Positions 37,501 to 46,537 of a DNA stretch of 64,000 nucleotides are shown piece by piece. This DNA comes from Flavobacteriales bacterium UBA4422 (GTDB taxonomy: Bacteria; Bacteroidota; Bacteroidia; Flavobacteriales_G; Salibacteraceae): positions 124,001-188,000 of the forward strand of contig DGQE01000018.1 of NCBI GenBank assembly GCA_002389645.1, given 5' to 3'. Under the pieces are notes generated by a model. That model saw nothing but the letters and a program-made list of their open reading frames with translations. It was not told where the DNA came from and did not search any database. A program made the position numbers and the translations under genes. The stretch's first letter is position 1. Each line of letters begins with the position of its first letter.

Positions 37501-40500
37501 GATGGATCCATACGCGGAGGAAGAAACACCCGGCTTTCCAGGGTCTGACCAACAGACTGAAACCGATGGCTTCTTGTACTTCAACATTGGTAATATTTCA
37601 GAGGATGTATTGAAAGACGAATACAAAAGTTTTGAAAATGGGTTTCCAACGACTCAGTCGGGGGCGACCAATTTGGGTGATCCAGCAAATTTCTCTGAGT
37701 GGGGTAGAATTCCCACAGGACAGCAAATCGTAAATGCATTTGATAACGATCCTCAAACTAGAGAGTTTCAAGATGTGGGTTTAGACGGCTTAAGAGATCA
37801 AGAAGAGGCTGCTTTTTTTGATTCAGCTTATATTCAGCCACTGCGAAATAGGGTAACCGATCAAGGGGCATTGAATAGATTAACTGGAGACCCTTCGCAC
37901 GATAATTATAACTTTTACCGCGATGATGATTATGACTCTCAAGAATTAACCATTCTGGAGCGTTACAAGATGTTCAATGGACATGAAGGCAATAGCCCAA
38001 CTTCAGAGCAGTCTGCAACTATAAATGCACAAGGGTATCCTACTTCAGCATCAACACTTCCTGACGGTGAGGATATTAATAGGGATAATACCTTAGATAA
38101 TATTGAGAGCTATTATCAATACAAAATTGACATCTCGAAAGCCGCACTAGAGCAAGAAGGAAGAAACTATATCAATGCTATTTTAGAAACTACACCACAA
38201 GGTCAGCCTGACCGTCCAGTGCGATGGATTCAATTCAAGATTCCGGTGAGGGAATTTGAAAAGAAGGTGGGTAACGTCACTGATTTCAGGTCTATTCGAT
38301 TTATGAGGATGTTCATGCAGGGCTTTGAAGCTCCTATTACGTTAAGATTCGCCAGACTTGAATTGGTGCGTGGCGAATGGAGAAGGTTTACTGGAGATTT
38401 AGATCAAGAGGGGGAGGTAATTGCAGATGACCCAAACACCCTGTTCAATATTGGGGCTGTTAACATTGAGGAGAATTCTTCCAAACAACCTGTGAACTAT
38501 GTGCTTCCGCCACAATTACAACGTGAGATTCAGGCTGGTTCTCCGAATTTGGCGTTGCAGAATGAGCAATCATTAGCGCTTCAGGCGTGTGGATTAGAGG
38601 ATGGTAAAGCCCAGGCCGCATTTAGAAATATCCAAATGGATATGCGATCATTCAAGAAGTTAGAGATGTTTGTGCATGCCGAAGCAATGGATCCAGTGCA
38701 GCCCTTAGATGACAATGACGTACGTGTGTTTATTCGCGTAGGAACCGATTTTACTGACAATTACTACGAATACGAAACACCGGTATCCATTACTCAAGAG
38801 GGTAATTATAACAATGACCTTGTTTCTGATCAGCAGGCTGTTTGGCCTTTAGAGAATAATGTGGTTATTCAGCTTGAAGAACTGCTTCGTGCAAAACGAG
38901 AGAGGAATGACAGGCTTGGTTTGGAAGGTGCAATACAGCTCAACCAGCGCTATGAAGTTGATGCTGGATCAGGTAGAAAAATATACGTAGTTGGTAATCC
39001 CAACTTGGCTGACGCCCGTGTAGTCATGATTGGAGTGCGCAATCCTGCCAAAAGAGGCAACCCGGATGACGATGGATTCCCTAAATGTGTTGAAGTTTGG
39101 GCGAATGAATTGCGGTTAACAGACTTTGATCAATTGGGCGGTGAGGCAGCAATTGCAAGTGTTTCTGCTAATCTAGCCGATTTTGCATCTGTTGCGCTTT
39201 CAGGACAAATTTCAACACCAGGGTGGGGAAGTCTCGAATCGAGCGTTAGCGAAAGACAGCGGGAAACTATCAGCTCATTTGATGCTTCGGCACAAGTTCA
39301 GTTAGATAAGTTTTTGCCAGAGGAAATTGGTTTGAAAGTACCTATGTATGTAGGGTATTCGCAGAATACAAGTTCACCACAATTTGCTCCGGCCGAGCCA
39401 GATACTCCAATGGATATCTATTTGGATGACAGGACACCTGAAGAGAGGGATAGCTTGAAAACAATCTCTGAAACGGTTACCACGCGAAAGAGTTTGAACT
39501 TCACGAACGTGCGTAAAGAGAAAACATCAGAAGGAAAAGCACGCTTCTATGATATCTCCAATTTGTCGGCTACCTATGCGTTTACGGAGACGAATTTTCG
39601 AGATTACAACACAGAGTATGATTTTGATAGGCAATATAGGGGAGGATTGGCCTATAGTTTTTCTAATAGTCCTAAACCTATTGAGCCTCTCAGTAAAGTA
39701 AAGTTCTTGAGAAAATCAAAATATTTCAGATTACTCAGAGACTTTAATTTTAGCCTTGCTCCGAAGCAAGTAGCAATTCGAAATGATTTTATGAGGCGCT
39801 ATGCTGAGCGCAAAATGCGTAACCTAAACCCTGAGGCTACGTTGCCTCAACCTCCGTTTGTCGATAAGGCCTTCAACTGGAATAGAACCTATAATCTTTC
39901 TTATGATCTAACTAAGGCTCTAAAGATTGATTTCAGTGCAAATAATCGTGCTTTGGTGCGCGAATATGAAGGAGAACAGGTAGATAAAGAGTCAGGGTTT
40001 GGTGGATATTACATAGACCCTGTTACTGGAGAGCGCATTGAAAGTTACGAGCTGCATAGAGACTCCCTTATTTCAAGTTTCAAGAACCTTGGAATGACCA
40101 CAAACTATAATCAGAATACTAGTGTTTCTTATAGTTTACCTCTCAGCAAAATTCCATTTTTAGATTGGGTGAATGCGACTACACGATATTCTGCAGATTA
40201 TGAATGGCTTCGTGGACCGCTTATCGAGCCTGAGGAAAGGCGAGCTATTGCAGAATCAAACTCTAATTCATATAAAGGAGATACTATTGGTCATACTATT
40301 TCGAATGGTCAGCAATTGCAGGCGAACATGACCTTTAATATGATTTCACTCTATAATAAGGTGCCCTATTTAAGAGATGTGAATAGAGGCAAAAGGAAGA
40401 GGAGAAGAAGACCAACACCCAAGCCTAAGTCAGCTCTGAAAGATGGGGGTTCTGAGAATAGTGAAACCGAGGAGGAAGAAAAAGAGAAAAAAGACCGGAA

Positions 40501-41875
40501 GGTTTTAAATGGGATTTTAAAGACAATGATGGCGGTGAAAAACGTTTCTGGAACTTACTCCTTAAACCGCGGTATCACACTTCCAGGTTTTAAGCATGAG
40601 TCAACATATTTAGGAATGGACCCTAATGCCGCGATGGCTCCAGGAACAGGATTTGTCTTTGGTCAGCAAACCAATTTTGGAGAATCAGAAACACATTTTG
40701 CTGATTGGGCAGGTAATGAAAAGAGTTGGTTAATTCAAAACCCAAATTTGTTTAACCCATATTTAAGAACTGAAACAGAGAACATTTCATTGCGATCGAG
40801 CATTCAGCCTGTTAGAGATTTAAAGATAGATTTAACCGCCAACAGAACTCGTTCTAGCACTACCACTAGTTATTGGAATTATAATGATTCGTTGGCGATT
40901 CCTAGATTTACTGATAACATGACCGAGGTTCAAACGGGAAACTACAGTGCCTCAATGATAAGTATTGCAACTGCTTTTGTTCGCATTGACTCTTCTAGCA
41001 ATGTTCTATACGATCAGTTTTTGAATAACAGAAAAGTAATCTCAAATAGATTAGGAGAAAGTAAAGGTATAAGCTCGCTTGATACTGCTGGTTATACAGT
41101 TGGCTATGATGCAACACAGCAAGACGTTCTTATATCAGCTTTTTTAGCCGCATATTCTGGTCAAAAAGGAAATAAGGTAACTCTGAATCCTTTAAAAACG
41201 ATGGCTTTGCCTAACTGGAGATTGAATTACACAGGACTAAACAAGATTAAATTCTTCCAGAAATACTTCAGAACAATTAGTTTAAACCATTCCTATCGAT
41301 CGAGCTACACCGTTGGTAACTATATAAAGGCGGCAGCACAGGATACTTCATTTGCGCTAGATGCGAACCGAATAAGACCAGAATATATCATTTCTCAAGT
41401 CACAATTTCAGAGTCGTTTTCGCCTTTGATCAATGTAGATATGACGTGGAAGAATAGTTTGCTCACTCGTTTAGAAGTGAGAAGAGATCGAACGTTATCG
41501 TTAAGTACAAGTAATAATCAGATTACCGAGATTGGTAATATGGAGTATATCGTTGGCACAGGATACACACTAAAGCAGCTAAAAATGCCTTTCACAGTAA
41601 GGGGTAATGCAATCAAGAGTGACCTGACACTTCGCTGTGATTTTAGTATTAGAAACTCAAAAACACTGATACGAAAGATTATTGAAAATGAGATTCAGAC
41701 CACTGCTGGGCAAACAGTATACTCTCTAAAGTTCACTGGTGACTATGTATTGACGAAGGCGCTTACATTGAGATTGTTTTATGATTGGGTAGCGAATAGA
41801 CCAGCAATTTCTAATTCGTTTCCTACATCAAACACAAATGCTGGATTCAGTTTGCGCTTCTCACTTTCAGGATAA
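34508..41875 (+). CDS. sprA: Type IX secretion outer-membrane translocon SprA (Sov)
   Basis: A 2455-residue giant outer-membrane protein, close to the size of known SprA. The start is a TTG at 34508 after a run of T residues; it gives a credible signal peptide (VAIVVWASVMMPLVLFSQ), and no upstream ATG fits. Recognisable SprA segments include GGNTIEIRPNGAAELIFGV, RRITVFDFRQNIQLNVIG, SYIDDFEGSQSTIDLR and NRGITLPGFKHES. A charged linker (KRKRRRRPTPKPK) lies near residue 1970. SprA forms the protein-conducting pore of T9SS, used for secretion and gliding in many Bacteroidota; gliding here is not shown. It starts 17 bases after ruvA. Confidence 0.96.
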   Translation: MNFRIVNRVAIVVWASVMMPLVLFSQEDTAKNSMLFPFQDTYDPLQEDDRKLYGGKPTGVETEFEYDPESGNYDYQQKYGNINYRPPSYLSFDEYQDYQAKKSMNDYWKEIRNNAEESEDDGSSSGGGSFRPSINVESEGFDRIFGGNTIEIRPNGAAELIFGVNSSKTENPAIPVNQRRITVFDFRQNIQLNVIGNIGDKLKIQTNYNTQATFDFENQMKLEYTGYEDEIIQKIELGNVSLPLQSSLIRGSQSLFGVKTQLKFGRMTVTSVYSQQKSERREVSTEGGAQEVEFDISADDYEAYKHYFLSHFFRDIYERALSNTPNINSSVNITRVEVWITNTNFSTDENRNIIAFQDLGESRRVFNDGFTGVFNSTGQSRPAQNGVNDLYKTVYKDPSVRGFTQSSQRLENVYGLQSRFDYSKVELARKLQQNRDYILNPQLGYISLVQELQPNQVLAVSFEYTYNGKTYKVGEFSNETNGDEAMILKMLKSTELNTQFPMWDLMMKNVYSLGAYQLSNTGFELGIWYLDRAKGIDINYLPIDRTGFNDTPLLQLVELDRINNNNAQVPDGMFDFLANPQITVNPSNGRIYFPILEPFGSNLRSKILDVTGDERLASQYAFDSLYTNTQANAQYNYPSLNRYSIKGRYQSANSSEIALNAFNVPEGSVNVTAGGQQLIENQDYTVDYTLGRVKIINQGILESGMPISVSLESNSAFGINQKALFASRFDYKFSDELNFGGTVMNLSERPLTQKVNYGDEPISNTVIGLDGNYSTESPFLTSLVDKIPFIDTKEKSTFNISGEAAKLFPGHSNAIGNEGNSYIDDFEGSQSTIDLRTFTMWSVASTPQGQPDLFPEAASAQLRNSLTFNKNRARLAWYMIDPLFFRDDNTTPDHIRGNTDIQNNHLMRQVLENEVFPNRQFSNAGGLQNQITSVFDLSFYPSEPGPYNYDVDPVGSVTKGIAENGQLNNPETRWAGIQRRIDQTDFDAANIEFIQFWVMDPYAEEETPGFPGSDQQTETDGFLYFNIGNISEDVLKDEYKSFENGFPTTQSGATNLGDPANFSEWGRIPTGQQIVNAFDNDPQTREFQDVGLDGLRDQEEAAFFDSAYIQPLRNRVTDQGALNRLTGDPSHDNYNFYRDDDYDSQELTILERYKMFNGHEGNSPTSEQSATINAQGYPTSASTLPDGEDINRDNTLDNIESYYQYKIDISKAALEQEGRNYINAILETTPQGQPDRPVRWIQFKIPVREFEKKVGNVTDFRSIRFMRMFMQGFEAPITLRFARLELVRGEWRRFTGDLDQEGEVIADDPNTLFNIGAVNIEENSSKQPVNYVLPPQLQREIQAGSPNLALQNEQSLALQACGLEDGKAQAAFRNIQMDMRSFKKLEMFVHAEAMDPVQPLDDNDVRVFIRVGTDFTDNYYEYETPVSITQEGNYNNDLVSDQQAVWPLENNVVIQLEELLRAKRERNDRLGLEGAIQLNQRYEVDAGSGRKIYVVGNPNLADARVVMIGVRNPAKRGNPDDDGFPKCVEVWANELRLTDFDQLGGEAAIASVSANLADFASVALSGQISTPGWGSLESSVSERQRETISSFDASAQVQLDKFLPEEIGLKVPMYVGYSQNTSSPQFAPAEPDTPMDIYLDDRTPEERDSLKTISETVTTRKSLNFTNVRKEKTSEGKARFYDISNLSATYAFTETNFRDYNTEYDFDRQYRGGLAYSFSNSPKPIEPLSKVKFLRKSKYFRLLRDFNFSLAPKQVAIRNDFMRRYAERKMRNLNPEATLPQPPFVDKAFNWNRTYNLSYDLTKALKIDFSANNRALVREYEGEQVDKESGFGGYYIDPVTGERIESYELHRDSLISSFKNLGMTTNYNQNTSVSYSLPLSKIPFLDWVNATTRYSADYEWLRGPLIEPEERRAIAESNSNSYKGDTIGHTISNGQQLQANMTFNMISLYNKVPYLRDVNRGKRKRRRRPTPKPKSALKDGGSENSETEEEEKEKKDRKVLNGILKTMMAVKNVSGTYSLNRGITLPGFKHESTYLGMDPNAAMAPGTGFVFGQQTNFGESETHFADWAGNEKSWLIQNPNLFNPYLRTETENISLRSSIQPVRDLKIDLTANRTRSSTTTSYWNYNDSLAIPRFTDNMTEVQTGNYSASMISIATAFVRIDSSSNVLYDQFLNNRKVISNRLGESKGISSLDTAGYTVGYDATQQDVLISAFLAAYSGQKGNKVTLNPLKTMALPNWRLNYTGLNKIKFFQKYFRTISLNHSYRSSYTVGNYIKAAAQDTSFALDANRIRPEYIISQVTISESFSPLINVDMTWKNSLLTRLEVRRDRTLSLSTSNNQITEIGNMEYIVGTGYTLKQLKMPFTVRGNAIKSDLTLRCDFSIRNSKTLIRKIIENEIQTTAGQTVYSLKFTGDYVLTKALTLRLFYDWVANRPAISNSFPTSNTNAGFSLRFSLSG

Positions 41876-41955
41876 TTGAAATGAGGTGTGAATATGTCGT
41901 TTAAAAACTGATCTCAATTTAGTTGAAATGGGCTTTCATCCCATAAAAAATCTAG

Positions 41956-41963
41956 TAGGTTTG
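41956..41963 (+). promoter_or_regulatory. -7 promoter box TAGGTTTG of gcvH
   Basis: Exact TAnnTTTG match ending 19 bases before the gcvH ATG. Confidence 0.5.
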
Positions 41964-41982
41964 TCAAAATCTAAATTCAACT

Positions 41983-42363
41983 ATGAATATACCTGCAGAA
42001 TTAAAATATACCAAGGATCACGAGTGGGTGAGGGTAGAAGGAGATGTAGCTACTGTTGGAGTTACTGACTATGCGCAAAGTGAGCTAGGAGATATCGTAT
42101 ATATTGAAATTGAAACAGAAGGTGATACTTTAGATCAGGAAGAAGTATTCGGAACTGTTGAAGCGGTGAAGACAGTTTCTGATTTATTTATGCCTATTTC
42201 AGGTGAAGTCGTAGAAGTGAATTCATCGCTAGCTGATGCCCCTGAAACTGTAAACTCTGACGCTTATGGTGGAGGTTGGATGATTAAGATAAAGATTTCG
42301 GATACTACTCAACTTGATGAGCTGCTTTCTGCTGAAGACTATAAAGCAGAGGTAGGCGCGTAG
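41983..42363 (+). CDS. gcvH: Glycine cleavage system H protein
   Basis: A 126-residue lipoyl carrier protein of normal length. The lipoylation site is Lys63 in GTVEAVKTVSDL. Other conserved segments are YTKDHEWVRVEG and ELGDIVYIE. It shuttles the aminomethyl group between P, T and L proteins, none of which is encoded here. It follows sprA and precedes a VanZ-like gene by four bases. Confidence 0.96.
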   Translation: MNIPAELKYTKDHEWVRVEGDVATVGVTDYAQSELGDIVYIEIETEGDTLDQEEVFGTVEAVKTVSDLFMPISGEVVEVNSSLADAPETVNSDAYGGGWMIKIKISDTTQLDELLSAEDYKAEVGA

Positions 42364-42367
42364 TTTC

Positions 42368-42745
42368 ATGTTTTGGAAGTATAACTACCAAGGCATCACT
42401 TGGGCGCTTTTGATTTTGATGCTAAGTGGGTTTCCTGGAGAGCAGTTTGAACGCTCGCAGATCGAGAATGCAGATATTTTTGTTCATACGTTTTTGTATG
42501 CTGTACTCTTTTTCCTTCTTTCAGTAGGGTTTTTAAAACAAACTACATTTAAAAGGCTGAAAATTTTTACACTGCGCAAAACATTCATAATCACGGTATT
42601 TTACGGAATACTAATAGAGGTATTACAGGCAACAGTTTTTATTAATCGTTCTTTTCAGATGTCAGATATCGTTTTTAATACTGTAGGAGCATTACTCGGA
42701 TTCACTTGTTTTGGCGCTATATATGGTGTAAGGAAATATATTTAA
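42368..42745 (+). CDS. VanZ-like family membrane protein
   Basis: A 125-residue protein with four hydrophobic segments and a VanZ-like layout: WALLILMLSGFPG at the N-terminus, DIFVHTFLYAVLFFLL, YGILIEVLQATVFINRSFQMSDIVFNTVGALLG. The E-Q and D-x-x-x-N pattern in the last segment is typical. The biochemical function is unknown. It is frequently found beside gcvH in this phylum, which suggests a housekeeping envelope role rather than glycopeptide resistance. Confidence 0.85.
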   Translation: MFWKYNYQGITWALLILMLSGFPGEQFERSQIENADIFVHTFLYAVLFFLLSVGFLKQTTFKRLKIFTLRKTFIITVFYGILIEVLQATVFINRSFQMSDIVFNTVGALLGFTCFGAIYGVRKYI

Positions 42746-42778
42746 CCGAAATCTAATTATCACGAAAATTTCACACAG

Positions 42779-42809
42779 ATAATCACGTTCTATATCTCAT
42801 TGTGATTAT
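42779..42809 (+). other. Inverted repeat upstream of the first tonB gene
   Basis: Perfect 8-base arms ATAATCAC/GTGATTAT with a 15-base loop, followed by TTTT. It may be a weak terminator of the gcvH-vanZ unit or a regulatory site for tonB. Confidence 0.35.
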
Positions 42810-42833
42810 TTTAGTCGCTTGAATACATAAAGT

Positions 42834-43508
42834 ATGGAATTAAAGAAAAGTACAGATGCTAATTTAGAGAACAAGAAGTCAGTTTACTTCCTAATTGGGT
42901 TGTTGATGTCTCTTGGAGTGATCTTGTTGGCATTTGAATGGACACAATACGAAGGAGAAGTTGGCTCCTTGGGTGAGTTGCAAGTTGATTTAGAGGAAGA
43001 GGAAATGATTCCTATTACTCAGCAACAGCCACCGCCCCCACCACCTCCACCGCCACAAACAACGATTATAGAAATTGTTGAAGATGACGAGGAGCTTGAA
43101 GAAGAGCTTGAGATTGAAGACACTGAGTCTGATGAGGATGAAGTAATTGAGTTCGTTGATATTCCTGAAGAGGTTATTAAAGAGCCACAAATTTTCACCA
43201 TTGTTGAAGAGAATCCAGAGTTCCCCGGAGGAGAAGCAAAGTTGATGGAGTATTTGGGTAAAAACACCAAGTTTCCAGCAATTGCAAAAGATGCGGGTAT
43301 TCAAGGAATCGTTTATGTGCAGTTTGTCGTAATGGAAGATGGTACTATCAATGATGATATGATTACAATTTTGAGAGGTGTACACCCAGCGCTAGATGCT
43401 GAAGCTATCAGAGTAGTGAAAGGCATGCCGAATTGGAAGCCAGGGAGACAGAGAGGTAAGCCAGTTAGAGTATACTTTAAGCTTCCTTTCAGGTTTACGC
43501 TGAGATAA
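42834..43508 (+). CDS. TonB family energy-transducing protein
   Basis: A 224-residue protein with one N-terminal transmembrane helix (residues 16-36), nine consecutive prolines at 66-74, an acidic stretch (EDDEELEEELEIED) and a C-terminal TonB domain (NPEFPGGEAKLMEYL, then GIVYVQFVVMEDG and NWKPGRQRGKPV). The periplasmic linker is short. TonB couples the proton motive force to outer-membrane receptors; the partner is unknown. A clear terminator follows. Confidence 0.92.
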   Translation: MELKKSTDANLENKKSVYFLIGLLMSLGVILLAFEWTQYEGEVGSLGELQVDLEEEEMIPITQQQPPPPPPPPPQTTIIEIVEDDEELEEELEIEDTESDEDEVIEFVDIPEEVIKEPQIFTIVEENPEFPGGEAKLMEYLGKNTKFPAIAKDAGIQGIVYVQFVVMEDGTINDDMITILRGVHPALDAEAIRVVKGMPNWKPGRQRGKPVRVYFKLPFRFTLR

Positions 43509-43528
43509 GTTAACCGGAAATTATTTAG

Positions 43529-43556
43529 AGCCACCTAATTTGGGTGGCTTTTTTTT
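43529..43556 (+). terminator. Intrinsic terminator between the two tonB genes
   Basis: Stem AGCCACC/GGTGGCT with loop TAATTTG, followed by eight T residues (43549-43556). Confidence 0.9.
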
Positions 43557-43652
43557 GCCTAAATCTTTTCAATTCATGCCGCATTCTTGTTTTGATCGAA
43601 AGATCACAATGGATTGTAATTGAGATGCGTTAGATGGGTAAACCTTAACGTT

Positions 43653-44330
43653 ATGAAATCAAATCAAGAGCGAAAAAATCATGTAAGGATACTTATTGGT
43701 TTAGCTATGGCACTAGGAGCTGCACTTTGTGCTTTGGAATATGGGAAGCCCATCGGAAAATACGTTTATAAAGGAATCTCTCAAGACAAGGATCGTTGGA
43801 TAGAAGAAGATCCTGTTCAAGTGACAATGCGATTACCTGAACCCCCAAAGCAAATGCCTAGGCCAAAGTCTAAAGTGGCAACTGCATCATTGTTGCCTTC
43901 AGAAATAGAGCTCGTTGATAATTCTGATCACCGAAAGGAACTCCCTGTGTTTGAGATCGACCCTGATGCTGTTTATGTTCCAATTGAATACATTGATGAG
44001 CCAATAATAGACCCTTTAGATTTTGCGGATGAAATGCCTGAATTTCCAGGCGGAGATGAAGGGTTGATGAAATACTTAAATGATGTGTTGAGGTATCCTT
44101 CTTTTGCAAAAACAAACCATATTCAAGGTTCTGTCTACATTCAATTTGTGGTCGATAGCAAAGGAGAAATTGACGAGACTAGCATTAAAATATTAGGCTC
44201 AACACATGCAGTGCTTAGCGAAGAAGCAAAGAAGGCAATACTCAAAATGCCTCAATGGAAACCAGGAAGACAAAGGCTTCATAATGTGGCTGTAAATATG
44301 AAGCTGCCGATCAAATTCAAGTTGAATTAA
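43653..44330 (+). CDS. Second TonB family protein
   Basis: A 225-residue paralogue of the preceding gene. I chose the ATG at 43653 (MKSNQERKNHVRILIGLAMA), which aligns with the neighbour's N-terminus; an in-frame TTG at 43620 adds no useful sequence. It has one transmembrane helix, a short linker with few prolines (LPEPPKQMPRPKSK) and a TonB C-terminal domain (EMPEFPGGDEGLMKYL, QFVVDSKGEID, QWKPGRQRLHNV). The missing poly-proline run and acidic block separate it from the first copy. Its stop interlocks with cysN (TTAA, 44327-44330). Confidence 0.88.
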   Translation: MKSNQERKNHVRILIGLAMALGAALCALEYGKPIGKYVYKGISQDKDRWIEEDPVQVTMRLPEPPKQMPRPKSKVATASLLPSEIELVDNSDHRKELPVFEIDPDAVYVPIEYIDEPIIDPLDFADEMPEFPGGDEGLMKYLNDVLRYPSFAKTNHIQGSVYIQFVVDSKGEIDETSIKILGSTHAVLSEEAKKAILKMPQWKPGRQRLHNVAVNMKLPIKFKLN

Positions 44331-45604
44331 AGAATCATACCTGCACCAACAGTTTCGTTGGTGCTTTCATCAATAAGAATAATGCTGCCTGTATTTCTAT
44401 TCCGCTGATATCTATCCGTGAATAGAGGTACAGTAGTTCTTATTGATATGCGCGCAATATCGTTCATCTTGATTTCTTTATCGTCCTCTAAACGATGAAG
44501 AGAGTTGATGTCTACCTTGTATTTAATGTCTTTTACAATGCACCGTGCATCTCTTGAAGTGTGCTTTATGGTGTATTTTCCGTTCAATTGAATTGGTCGC
44601 TGACTCATCCAACAAATCATCATTTCATGATCTTGAGAAACATCAGGTTGGTTATTTACGCGCACGATCATATCACCTCGACTAACGTCAATATCATCTT
44701 CTAATAGAATGGTGCAAGACATTGGTGGAAATGCTTCTTCGATTTCACCATCGTAAGTATCGATTTTGGCAATTTTAGAGGTGAACCCGGAAGGAAGCAC
44801 GGCTATCTCATCACCTTTCTTAAAAATACCACCAGCTACCCGGCCAGCATACCCTCTGTAGTCATGATACTCAGCAGTTTGAGGGCGAATTACAGTTTGA
44901 ACTGGGAAACGGCAATCAACATGGTTTGCATCGCTCGCAATGTGCACTGTCTCTAGTGTGTAGAGCAATGTAGATCCTTGATACCAATCCATATTTTTAG
45001 AGCGATCTACAACGTTGTCACCCAGCAATGCGCTCATTGGAATGTATCGAACATCTGAAATCTCTAGTTTAGAACTGAAGTCATCTAACTGAGTCTTGAT
45101 TTTGTCAAACACTTCTTGCGAGAAGTCAACCAAGTCCATTTTATTGATGCAATACACAACATGTTTAATGCCTAACAAGGAAGCAATAAAACTATGACGT
45201 GATGTTTGTTCAACTAATCCATGCCTAGCGTCAACTAATATAATGGCCAAGTTAGCGGTGCTTGCTCCTGTAACCATATTTCTGGTGTACTGAATATGAC
45301 CAGGAGTATCAGCAATAATGAACTTTCGTTTTGGAGTGGCAAAGTATCGATATGCCACATCAATAGTTATTCCTTGCTCACGTTCAGATCGCAGGCCATC
45401 CGTCAATAGAGCAAGGTTTACTTCGCCACCACCAATCTTCTTGCTCGCTTTTTCAACCGCCTCCATCTGATCTTGAAAAATTGCCTTGCTGTCATAAAGC
45501 AAACGACCGATTAAGGTGCTTTTTCCATCATCAACGCTACCTGCTGTGGTGAAGCGCAATAATTCCATATCTAAATATCCAGCTGTGCTGTTTGATTCGC
45601 TCAT
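44327..45604 (-). CDS. cysN: Sulfate adenylyltransferase GTPase subunit CysN
   Basis: A 425-residue EF-Tu-like GTPase. G1 is GSVDDGKST at residues 22-30, with DTPGHIQYTRNM near 98 and NKMDLV near 154. It ends after the beta-barrel domains with no fused APS kinase. With CysD it makes APS from sulfate and ATP, driven by GTP hydrolysis. It is the last gene of cysC-cysD-cysN, 30 bases after cysD. Confidence 0.95.
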   Translation of the reverse strand: MSESNSTAGYLDMELLRFTTAGSVDDGKSTLIGRLLYDSKAIFQDQMEAVEKASKKIGGGEVNLALLTDGLRSEREQGITIDVAYRYFATPKRKFIIADTPGHIQYTRNMVTGASTANLAIILVDARHGLVEQTSRHSFIASLLGIKHVVYCINKMDLVDFSQEVFDKIKTQLDDFSSKLEISDVRYIPMSALLGDNVVDRSKNMDWYQGSTLLYTLETVHIASDANHVDCRFPVQTVIRPQTAEYHDYRGYAGRVAGGIFKKGDEIAVLPSGFTSKIAKIDTYDGEIEEAFPPMSCTILLEDDIDVSRGDMIVRVNNQPDVSQDHEMMICWMSQRPIQLNGKYTIKHTSRDARCIVKDIKYKVDINSLHRLEDDKEIKMNDIARISIRTTVPLFTDRYQRNRNTGSIILIDESTNETVGAGMIL

Positions 45605-45634
45605 ATCTTTTCGATTGTACTCTGTACTGTTTTC

Positions 45635-46537
45635 TTAAAAATAACCTTGCTTCTTTCTATCTTCCATGGCCGCTTCAGAGCGCTTGTCATCAGATCTAGT
45701 GCCACGTTCAGTAGTGCGTGTAGCTGCCACTTCTTCAATAATCTTGGTAAGGTCATCGGCTGGAGATTCAACTGCTCCAGTGCATGTCATGTCACCAATA
45801 GTTCTAAACCTAACCACCCTTTTTTCGATTTTTTCTTCTGGTCTTTTATTCATGAATTCACCATCAGAATAAATCACTCCATCACGCATAAAAACCTCTC
45901 TCTCATGAGAAAAATACAGCATTGGTAGATCGATATTTTCTGCAAGAATATATTGCCATACATCCATTTCTGTCCAGTTACTGATTGGGAATATGCGAAA
46001 GTTTTCACCCATATTCTTCATTCCATTGAATATGTTCCACAACTCAGGTCGCTGATTTTTAGGATCCCATTGTCCAAATTCGTCTCGGTGAGAAAAGAAA
46101 CGCTCTTTAGCTCTGGCTTTTTCCTCATCTCTTCTGGCTCCGCCCATGCAAGCGTCAAACTTATTGTTCTCAATGGTCTCTAAAAGTGTAACTGTCTGAA
46201 GGCCATTTCGACTAGCGTTGAATCCTTTCTCTTCTGACACTTTTCCTTGATCGATACTATCTTGGACCAGTCCGACAATTAATTCTGCTCCGTCTTTTTT
46301 AACCAATTCGTCTCGAAACTCAATCGTTTCTGGAAAATTGTGCCCAGTATCTACGTGAACTAAAGGAAAAGGCACTTTACCTGGCCAAAATGCTTTTTTA
46401 GCTAAGTGATAGCAGACAATAGAGTCTTTTCCGCCAGAAAATAACAGCGCTGGGTTTTCAAATTGTGCCGCCACTTCTCGAATGATAAAAATGGCTTCAG
46501 ACTCTAATTCTTTGAGGTGTGTTAAATTGTATTTCAT
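45635..46537 (-). CDS. cysD: Sulfate adenylyltransferase catalytic subunit CysD
   Basis: A 300-residue ATP-pyrophosphatase-fold enzyme. The PP-loop SGGKDS lies at residues 34-39, followed by VHVDTGHNFPETIEFRD and GARRDEEKARAKER. The C-terminal segment KRVVRFRTIGDMTCTGAV is typical of CysD and separates it from PAPS reductase. It overlaps the end of cysC by four bases (ATGA). Confidence 0.95.
   Translation of the reverse strand: MKYNLTHLKELESEAIFIIREVAAQFENPALLFSGGKDSIVCYHLAKKAFWPGKVPFPLVHVDTGHNFPETIEFRDELVKKDGAELIVGLVQDSIDQGKVSEEKGFNASRNGLQTVTLLETIENNKFDACMGGARRDEEKARAKERFFSHRDEFGQWDPKNQRPELWNIFNGMKNMGENFRIFPISNWTEMDVWQYILAENIDLPMLYFSHEREVFMRDGVIYSDGEFMNKRPEEKIEKRVVRFRTIGDMTCTGAVESPADDLTKIIEEVAATRTTERGTRSDDKRSEAAMEDRKKQGYF

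Noticed and set aside
41925..41946. Stem-loop before gcvH as a glycine riboswitch
   Set aside because: Only short A/T-rich pairing is visible; the conserved glycine riboswitch core is absent and the space between sprA and gcvH (107 bases) is small.
42368..42745. VanZ-like gene as a glycopeptide resistance determinant
   Set aside because: No other van genes are present, and the gcvH-linked context points to a housekeeping role.
42990..43385. 131-codon frame antisense to the first tonB gene
   Set aside because: It is a shadow of the acidic and proline-rich linker, giving Phe/Leu/Asn- and Trp/Arg-rich nonsense with no recognisable domain.
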